Assembly: GCF_020536995.1 (NCBI RefSeq)
Contig: NC_068366.1
Location: forward strand, 73,255,536 to 73,319,535
Reading direction: 5' to 3'
Origin: Dreissena polymorpha
Taxonomy: Eukaryota > Mollusca > Bivalvia > Myida > Dreissenidae
Length of the DNA: 64,000 nucleotides
Below the pieces are notes generated by a model. It did no database searches. It saw nothing but the letters and a program-made list of their open reading frames with translations, and was not told the origin of the DNA. Shown piece by piece: positions 55,272 to 64,000 of this stretch (position 1 is the stretch's first letter; each line of letters opens with the position of its first letter). The translations under genes and the position numbers were made by a program.

Positions 55272-56433
55272 GATATAAAGCTAAGATATGCTAGTTTTGC
55301 CATTGTGCAGTATTTTCTAACTTGTTAATTTTTTGTACAAACACTTTTTGGGTATGATGTTCTAAAAAACACAAAAAAACACAGAAGACGTGTAAAAAAA
55401 TTCCTTTAATACAGTACTTTGCATGCAATTTTCATTATGTTATACATGTCCATAAGTCTTGGATTATGGTTTATATTTTGATAAGGTTTCTTTATGATAC
55501 ATGTTTGGTTGTACCAACAGCTTATTTCATGCATACAATTGAATGAATTGTTTGTATTATCTCATGCTTATACAACCTTCTTCAAGCTAAAAAAAAAGAA
55601 AAGCAAAATCAGCAATAATTAAGTCTACCTTGGCACTTTTCTCCATAATTCAAGGTTTCTTCTGCTTCTTATAATGTGTTGAATGCTTAAGCATATTGCC
55701 TTAAATTACTTGTCAATGTTAAATAGCATTGCTCATAATAATTATATTAGCTGGTTATAAAAGGTGCAATTTTCTGTATTTTAAAACCAGTCTTGATATT
55801 CTGAATTTCTGTTATGTATTTTGATGTGTGTCATTACTTCCGTGATAGAAGTGCTGTATTTAACAATGGTATGGAAATGAAAGCATGTTGACATAATGAA
55901 TCAAGGTATATACATGTAATGTCCTGTCTCACAAATAATTTTATGTAGCTTTGTCCATCTGCTATTATGTCCATTGACACCACTGTCTAAATTTGGTCAG
56001 TAGAAAACTTAACATAACATTAGCCTCTGGGTCTATATTCTCCAACTAATCCGTAGAGTTAAGCATATAAAATAGACTTACAAGGAATAGACTTTGATCC
56101 AAGAAAATGGTCTTCCTGGGATGAATATATGATATAAATGGTGCTATTGTCATGAAATTAAAGTATTGCTTTACTGAACTTTTAAGCAGTTTATTTAATA
56201 CATTACAGCATTATGAAGAACATTCTATATTTCTAGACTTCAGTGTAAGCATTGGTTGGTGAATACAGACCCAGGTGTCTTGTTATAACATATGTGAAGG
56301 CGTATTTAACAATACATGCATGAGCAGAACTGAAACATGTTAGTTTGTATCATTGATTAAACATTTACTTCTTTACAAGTAGTATTGGTTGTCCTTTGTT
56401 TAGTAAAAAAATTTATGTTGCATATTTGTTAAT

Positions 56434-57274
56434 TATGCCCCCCTTCGAAGAAGAGGGGGTATATTGTTTTGCTCATGTCTGTAGGTCGGTCCGTCCACCA
56501 GATTGTTTCCGGATGATAACTCAAGAACGCTTAGGCCTAGGATCATGAAACTTCATAGGTTCATTGATCATGACTGGCAGATGACCCCTATTGATTTTCA
56601 GGTGACTAGGTCAAAGGTCAAGGTCACAGTGACTCGAAATAGTAAAATGGTTTCCGGATGATAACTCAAGACCCCTTAGGCCTAGGATCATGAAACTTCA
56701 TAGGTACATTGATCATGACTGGCAGATGACCCTTATTGATTTTCAGATCACTAGGTCAAAGGTCAAGGTCACAGTGATTGAAATAGTAAAATGGTTTCCG
56801 GATGATAACTCAAGTATGCTTAGGCCTAGGATCATGAAACTTCATAGGTAGATTGATCATGACTGGCAGATGACACCTATTGATTTTCAGGTCACTAGGT
56901 CAAGGTCACAGTGACTCAAAATAGTAAAATGGCTTCTGGATGATGACTCAGGAATGCTTACGCCTAGGATCATGAAACTTCATAGGTACATTGATTATGA
57001 CTGGCAGATGACCCCTACAAATTTTCAGGTCACTAGGTCAAAGGTCAAGGTCACAGTGACTCAAAACAGTAAAATGGTTTCCTGATGATAACTCAAGAAT
57101 GCTTACGCCTAGGATCATGAAACTTCATAGGTACATTGGTCATGACTGGCAGATGACCCCTATTCACTAGGTCAAAGGTCAAGGTTACAGTGACAAAAAC
57201 CGTATTCACACAATGGCTGCCACTACAACTGACAGCCCATATGGGGGCATGCATGTTTTACAAACGGCCCCTGT
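56434..57274 (+). mobile_element. 145-bp-unit element, full inverted copy with five units
   Basis: The same family as 35269-36271 in the opposite orientation: it begins TATGCCCCCCTTCGAAGAAG and ends CATGTTTTACAAACGGCCCC. Units carry CTAGGTCAAAGGTCAAGGTC, then ACAGTGACT; one unit has lost half of the motif. Confidence 0.9.
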
Positions 57275-59189
57275 TGATTTTCAGTTTGCCCTAACAAAGG
57301 TTAAGGAATATATAATACACCATTTACGAGTTGTACTTCTATGTTTGAAGAGATCAAGTAATAATTAAAATGGCAACAATATTATGTCTATTAACAAATG
57401 GTTGTTACAATGTGTCATCTTTGGTGAGACATTGATAAAACATTCAAAAGGTTTAAATTAAGTACCTACACAATGATGGTGTGTTCTCCAACATTCATCA
57501 GTGTGTATTCATTGATGCATCAACTGTTTGAAAATGGTTACCTTTTGAAGTGCAATGTAAACTTAGAGGTGATGTATTTATTGTTGTCCTGTTGTTTTTT
57601 TTGCACTTGTGTTCGTGTTAATTCATGACTTTTTTTAACAACACTTGATGATTAGTGTTGATTACTTTAAACAATATTATGTGGTTATTATGAAAGCTTC
57701 TAGTGGCTTGCTTACAATTATATCCTCGGTTACAAACTAAGGTTTTGCAAGTAATGGTTTTGTTTCAAATACTGCAAGAAAGAAGTTCTTGCTGTCCGAA
57801 ATATATTAATTATTATTTGATTACTGTTTTGTGATGTTATTTTGGATAAAAAGGGTATTTGAAATGGAGCTTTAATCCCAGCAACAATGTTTTTCATCAA
57901 TAGGGTTTTTGTGAATACCTGGATATAGTTTTTATGCTCTTTGGAGGGGTGGGGGCATAAAGTCCGCACATTGTATGTCCGAATTACAATTTTGATGGAA
58001 TAAAGTTTTCTTGGGTCTGAAGCAAATTTCTCCTATGATTGTTTCTGTCATACTCAATATCAGTCGGTCTTTCCATACATCTGTATGAACATCATAATTG
58101 GTTTACGCGCAAGAACTAAATACGAATTTGATGAAACCTTATATGCAGCAACTTTAAAGGGTGGACATTTGCATCCTTGTCAGGTCATCCCTGTCATACA
58201 CCCCAGTGAGATTTCGGTATTTTTGCCCCTTAAATAATAATTTGTTACTCCATACATTGACTTAGTGCATCATTTGGGAGCATCCATCAGTTTTGCTGAT
58301 ATTCTTGTTGTTTTATATTTAGTATCAAACCGGAGTTAGAATCACATAACAACAACAACGGTCTAAAAAATAAACATTGATATTTCAAAGATTTGTTTTT
58401 AGTACCTCTGTCTTGGTGTATCCGTAGCATATGACATATTGTTTTGCTGGATAAAACTTGTGCTGTGCATATCATGTACATTTATTTTACTTCTTGTGAA
58501 CATAATTGAATAAACTTCTGTGTTCTTTCCTTTTAAACAGGATTGTTGTTACCTGTATAGCGTGTCTAAAGGTATACTACTTTTGTTCATTTCCTTTTTG
58601 TTCCTGCACATCCTTAATTACAAGTATTTTTATATATCAATTATGAAATGTATTATGTTGAAAACTTTGCAATCTGTCAGATAAAACATTCTTTTGTTAT
58701 TGCTAATGGGACATTAAAAAATTAATGTTTGTCAAGATTTAATAAAAAATAAAAACAAAAAAATGTGTTTATGTTTATGCTTTACATCAGAAGTTTAAGT
58801 ATATATATTGTTTTCTAATTTGGTATTATGTGAACTGAGTGCATTAATATGTGTACTGAGTGCCTTAATATGTTATTACTTTGGTTTTAAATTATGCGCC
58901 AGAAAACAAGTGAGTAATAAAAAAATAACTGATAAATTGTTCCTATGAATACGTTACCGTCTACTCTGGAGCTCAGCATTAAAACAATGTGCATTTTTGA
59001 TAAGCACAATTTGTCCTGGCTTTCTGAAAACGCATTGGTACTTAATACATGCGCTTCGTATTTGAGAGGACCGCGCTTTATCCCCACTCAGTCGCAAAAT
59101 GGGTTTGGTATTGTGGTCAAGATATCGGACAGATTAGTTTTCCTCAGCTCCCCTTTTCCTACTTCCGACAAAACCACACCAAAAAAATA
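57275..59189. other. Spacer, no gene seen
   Basis: AT-rich with only short frames. Nothing supported as coding or RNA. Confidence 0.4.
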
Positions 59190-59637
59190 TTAAATAAACA
59201 AGCAAATTCGTTAAATTGATATCCCACGCCAATATGCTTCTGGACACAAAAGTGTTATATTTGACACTCAAAAAAGCATTTTTTAAAGATACAAAGAGCC
59301 ATAACTCCGTTATTTACAGATGATGTACAATGCCATTTGGCGTGAATCATCCTCTTATTGATATACATACCCATACCAAGTTTCAATGAAATCCGCCAAA
59401 TCTTTTCATAGATATTGCTCCGGACACACAAAAGCATTTTTTCAAGATAAAAAGGGCCATAACTCCGTTATTAACAGGTGGTGTGCAATGCCATTTGGCG
59501 TGCATCATTCTATTATCCATATATATACTCATACCAAGCTTCAATAAAATCCACCAAAGCACTTCCAAGATATGGCTCCGGACGGACAGACAGACATTGC
59601 CAAAACAATATCCCTCCGCCTATGGCGGGGGATAATT
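59190..59637 (-). mobile_element. Tandem-repeat-carrying element with TATCCCCCGCC end, copy 4
   Basis: AAGCAAATTCGTTAAATTGA at the left, two to three units with AAAGGGCCATAACTCCGTTA, and CCTCCGCCTATGGCGGGGGA at the right. Confidence 0.75.
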
Positions 59638-59689
59638 AGTAAAAACATAAAAGCTGTAAATTGCGGGTATATAATTATTTTAAAAAACA

Positions 59690-59995
59690 TTTCCCGAGTT
59701 TCTGACTTATGATCCATGTTCAATCCCCGATTCTGGCGCAATTGAGGGTGGTTAGTGGTGACCCTACCGGACCAGTGGGGTTTTCTCAGGGTTCTCCCCA
59801 CAGTGCACAATATAGGTGTTCGTTGCGTAGTGGATATGGTGTTCACGTGGCGAGCGGGAGGCCACGGTTTCGATCCACCGCCCCCGTGGGAGCGTTCTTC
59901 AGATCTCCCCCATATACAACAAGTACAGGTTCTAGTCCGAAGAAACGTAACCGAGTGCGTTTCAAATAAGCCTTAGGCTTTCAATGTTATCGAGC
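59690..59995 (+). mobile_element. tRNA-derived SINE
   Basis: 59830-59885 has a degenerate A box (TGCGTAGTGGATA) and B box (GGTTTCGATCC). Just before it, GTGGGGTTTTCTCAGGGTTC then TCCCCACA resembles a central domain shared by several invertebrate SINE families. No internal coding. Confidence 0.55.
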
Positions 59996-59999
59996 TAAA

Positions 60000-60631
60000 A
60001 TAAATAGGTTGAACTTAGGTGCACAATTCATGTCATGAAAATAGCTATATTCAGAATTCGTTCCAACTTTGTGCGCTAAGTTAGGTAGGAGCATTTGGAA
60101 CACTTCGGGTATTCACATAATGCGGCCTAAAGCGCTGAAGGACCTCTTACTTCGAAACACCCGCAAGTTCTCGTGAGTCTAGTAGATGTAATTCGTTCGA
60201 GTGCAAGGACTCTTCAGGTTTCCAAAAAAGCATAATGCAGCTGCTGCAATTAGATATACCCAAACAAATACTTTCATCATCTAGGTTCTAAACAGATATT
60301 GATGTCTCTAGGGTAAAACAGTTCTTTTGGGGGTTATATGTGTATAGATATTTAATAAAGCGCGCATGTTGCAGTTCATCCAAAAATCTGCCTGTTAAGT
60401 ACTGCGTTGAAAGCTGCGGTAGAAGAATAAAGAAATGTACATGGACGGTTAAGAATTAAGGGGCTGCCCGTGCGGTTACTCGATTTTGGGTTACCGGGAT
60501 TATTGAACTATTGCCAGTTGTTCAAAAACACATACAACTGCTGAACACATGTTACAGCAACTTGTAATATGCACATATTCATATTGAAGCAACCTCGCTT
60601 TCGTGATGTATCACATTCAGTGCAAAGAAAT
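60000..60631. other. Spacer or LINE 3' flank
   Basis: No gene. It lies directly downstream (minus strand) of the LINE reading frame and may include its 3' UTR. Confidence 0.35.
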
Positions 60632-62760
60632 TTATAAGTCATCATCATTCCCTTGTTCGGGCTGGCCTTTGAGGAAAAATGAAAGATGGAGATCCTCCGC
60701 CAGTCAGGTCTGTTGTTGGCTGCTGAGAGTAGCTCATCCATGGGAAGTAACGTCCACTCTTTCAAACCCTCAATCCAGTTTTTCTAATGACGGCCTCGAT
60801 TGCGACCTTCCTGATCACAGATTTGCACAGAGAGACGTGTCCAAACCAAGCCAGCTTTCGTCTTTTTTAGTGACTTCAGGAAGGGTTCTTATGGGCCAAT
60901 AAGTGTTGCGGTCATGTTCCGGACGTACTCGTTGGTCTTGTTTTCTATGTAGGAGATTTGGAGCAATCTTTGAAGACACGTGTTCAAAGTCCTGTATCCT
61001 GCGTTCTGTGTCAGCGTTACGTGTCCAGTACTCGCAGCCGAAAAGAAGGATGGCGACAACGAGGGACTTTTAAAGCCTGTGCTTGCTGGGGAAGCTGATG
61101 GAATGCTCCGTCTGGCTATCGCTGCGGTCGCCATGGCATTTATCGTTCGGGTCTTAGCGGTACAGGGTTTTTCCCAAGTACTTGAAGCTAGTTACTTCTT
61201 AAAGCTTCTCGCCGTTAACGGTGATATCTGCACTGGTATGTGTGTTGTCAACCAGGAACGTCGACATCTCTGTGCGGACCCTAATCCCATATGCTCCTGC
61301 TCTTTTATTGAGTATGTTGGTGTGGTCTTGGAGTTCACTGCTGGTGCCACCCATGAGGTCAATGTCATCAGCGAATCTGAATTTGGAGATCGGTTTGCCA
61401 ACGATTCAGATTGAGGTGTGGTGGTATTGGAGAGTCTCCTGCATTATATAATCAAGTAAAAGGTTAGAAGACATTCCCGACGGACGCCCACTGATGTTCT
61501 TCAGAAGTCAACCATCTGTCCATTGCGAAGTACTGCTCTGCTATCGTTTCTGTAGAGTTCTTGTATGACTTGCACCAGTCCCTCGTCGATGTGGAATCCT
61601 CTCAGAACCTGCTACATGCCATCATATCGCGCGCGGTCGAACGCATTTTTATAGTCGATGAAGTTATAGAAGAGTTCACGTTGGTGTTGCATATGTTGTT
61701 TAATGATAACTCTGCAGTTAAAGATTTGCTCCACTATGCTCCGTACAGATCTGAATTCAGTCTGCTCTTCAACCAGCTTTTCCTTGTCTTTACTTTAAAG
61801 TCGGTTTATGATAATGCGTAGCAGCATGACTTTACTGGGATGGCTAATAAGGGTGATGGTGCGGTAATTCTTGCAAAGCTTGATGTTGTCTTTTTCGGTA
61901 AAGAATGGGCCACTCATTTGGTCATTTCTTCTCCTCCGAGATATATTGGCACAGCCCATTGTGCTGTCATTGCCCTTCCGCCGTGAGTAATCGGCTTGGA
62001 AGGGACGTTGTACACTCCCGGAGAGTTTCCTGCCTTCAAACTGTGCACTGCCTCTTCCACCTCTGCCTTTAGACTATGGACGGACTTTCGTCGCTGGCTT
62101 TTGGTCTGGGATCAATTTGAAGAAGACTGGGGTCTGGTTGAAGGGGGAAATTATAAATATCGCTGCAGTTTTCGGTCGACCTGCGCAGGGCTGTGGCAAT
62201 CTCGGTAAGGAGGTTCCCGCCAGCGTCTGATTAAACACTGGCCTCGGGCTGATTGGTCTTCGTTAGGTCTTGAGAGTGTTGTTGGCCTTTTTACTGTTGC
62301 CTGTTATCATCTCTTTGTCAATGTTGTAACATTGCTACTTAATCCATTCCAACTTGGTCTCTTTCTTTCATCTTCTTCCTCACCTCCTTGTCCCGAATTT
62401 TTTAGATCTTCTCGTCTTTGTAGTCTGATGTGTGTGCGTAGACCCGGATGATGCGGATTTTATGAGTTCTTAGATCCGCATGGAGATTAGCCTGCTGGAT
62501 ACTGGGGTTCAACTGATGACGCTGTTGACTACCTCTTTCCTTAAGATTAAAGCAATATGTGGCAATGTCTGGGATCCTCCCCCCCCCCCCCCCCCTGAAC
62601 CATATCTTGTGTCCTTCGCCCGTTGATGTCTCTCCGAAGTCTAGCAACCTTACCTCAGCTTGTCCGCTGAAGTTCCAGCGGTAGCGCTTCAACTCGTTGG
62701 TCAGATCATGGATCATGGATCTTTCCGCACGCATGCAGTGCTCTTACCCCGTTCCTTTGG
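60632..62760 (-). mobile_element. RTE-like LINE, broken and 5'-truncated
   Basis: Minus strand, in order: endonuclease pieces (IHDLTNELKRYRWNFSGQAE, FGETSTGEGHKIWF), a linker piece resembling SLKAGKLPGV, reverse transcriptase pieces (LFYNFIDYKNAFDR, VLRGFHIDEGLVQVIQELY, the FRFADDIDLMGG catalytic box), and the C-terminal part (LQRLLQISYIENKTNEYVRN, MKEWTLLPMDELLSAANNRP, ending GNDDDL and TAA at 60632-60634). Order and wording match the common invertebrate APE-type LINE often placed near RTE. Several frameshifts and stops, and a C run of about 17 at 62579-62595, show it is dead. The clade is my inference. Confidence 0.85.
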
Positions 62761-64000
62761 TAGGTCCTTTTATTGCCATCTTAATCGATGGGTTAGCTCG
62801 AGCAGTGTCCATTCTCAAGACTGGCAGTGGAATGCGCGGTCGTTGTTATTCCGGGTCCTTACTGATCCGACTTGTTATTCTGTATTCTTTTTATCTGCAT
62901 GTCCTTTCAGTGGTCTTTGCGGCGCCTGTCTCCTCTCTAAGAACTTGCAGATTGTCGTACAAAATGTGCTAGCCCCTCACCTGTTTCGCCCGCCGCCAGC
63001 AGAATCAGATACCAGGGTGTGGTTGGTCCCGGAACCAGAAGTTAGAGCTGAATGTCAAGTGATAACCAGTTGTTCCCGTCCTCCCAATGAAGCTGCTGCC
63101 AAGTGACAGACGTACAATCTATATGCTGAGAACCCCCATACACCCCTTTAATTATGATAAGTATATTTACATTAAATGAAATTAAGCACAAGCCTTTTAA
63201 TCTAAAAGAATTCAGATAATAATAAAATGTGTTTTTGAATTGATGCAAACAACAACAACAAAAACAACAGCATACAAATCAAAATGATCGTATTTCCGAT
63301 TTTCGATATATTTCTGCAAACGCGTCAATAAAATATTGTGATACAAGAGCTGCAATTAGTCGCGGTAAGGAAACTTTGTTTTTGTTTTTTTAAACTCGGT
63401 TTTTCGAATGGAAAGTGTGCATTTTCTGTTTTTATGATAATTGATTTTTGATGAGAAACAATAAAAACTTGAAATTATTTACCGCTTTGTGTCGTATAAA
63501 CGAATCTGCGTAAAACTCAATTTAGATTCACATTGTAAATCGAATCATTCCTGTCGCCAGTTGCCAAAACGAAAGTACGGTTGATATTCAAAAGCATTAT
63601 ATTTCTCTTTCCGGGATATGTTTTCAATATGTTGATGCTGCATTAACGAATATACGTGTATATGAAGTAAAAACACCAAAAATAAACAAAGGTTGCGATA
63701 AACACCTATAAACTGTTAGATGCACATAATATCACTTAACCATTAGTTCATGTTTGTTGTTGAAGAATTTATATATGTCGTGCATTAATTTATGACATCA
63801 ATCTTAACTAGCTATAACTTATTTAAATCTTAATTAGCATAAATTATATTGTTTCACATGTTTTTCATTAAATTAAACGCTTGCATTTATTCGGCTACTG
63901 CCGTTTGCATATTTTTGCTACTGACGTTTGCCATTCCTAAACGTACTACTGACGTTTGCTATATTTGTTTTCACTCTTTAAACCTTTATTCAATATCTGG
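62761..64000. other. Possible LINE 5' part, then spacer
   Basis: Up to about 63100 the sequence is less AT-rich than the surroundings and may belong to the LINE leader or first frame. After that it is AT-rich with no gene. CTACTGACGTTTGC is repeated near 63900-63960. Confidence 0.35.

Noticed and set aside
61000-61450. Plus-strand frames of 60-144 codons near the right end
   Set aside because: They are antisense to a LINE whose minus-strand reading matches reverse transcriptase.

Overview
The window looks like nuclear DNA of a bivalve mollusc. It is AT-rich, its genes are split by small spliced exons, the two best genes are animal chromatin and transcription genes, and introns and spacers are packed with short non-autonomous elements of types known from bivalves (tandem-repeat-carrying elements, palindromic MITEs, hAT-like and pogo-like elements, a tRNA-derived SINE, an RTE-like LINE). 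A heterodont such as a dreissenid is a guess from texture only.

Three genes can be built exon by exon. (1) 9747-13127 (+): a small cystatin-type cysteine protease inhibitor in three exons; its first exon is one base out of frame at a run of seven C. (2) 20404-36857 (-): KANSL2, a subunit of the NSL histone acetyltransferase complex; eight coding exons give 430 residues. (3) 38254-53932 (+): cyclin T, the regulatory subunit of P-TEFb; eleven exons give 1103 residues. KANSL2 and cyclin T are head to head, with 1.4 kb between start codons. Every junction in these models keeps the reading frame and all introns are GT-AG.

Layout: 1-5.2 kb holds a tRNA-bearing TIR element and a 28-bp satellite of about 58 monomers. 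5.2-9.7 kb has one possible coding relic. 9.7-13.1 kb is the cystatin gene with three elements in its second intron. 14.8-18.4 kb holds a 70-bp tandem repeat and a 3.3-kb element with about 750-bp near-identical terminal inverted repeats, one carrying a nested insertion. 19.4-19.95 kb is a Harbinger relic. 20.4-36.9 kb is KANSL2, its introns largely mobile-element sequence. 36.9-38.3 kb is the shared upstream region with a Mutator-like MITE. 38.3-53.9 kb is cyclin T, also rich in elements. 54-64 kb has no host gene that I can see: 3' flank, more tandem-repeat elements, a SINE and a broken LINE.

Functionally, KANSL2 (promoter histone H4 acetylation) and cyclin T (release of paused RNA polymerase II) act at successive steps of transcription, so a shared promoter is plausible. 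The observations most worth following are the divergent pair, a cluster of SUMO-consensus motifs in the cyclin T tail, arrays of nuclear-receptor half-sites in the dispersed repeats, and an element whose second arm serves as an internal empty-site control for a nested insertion.
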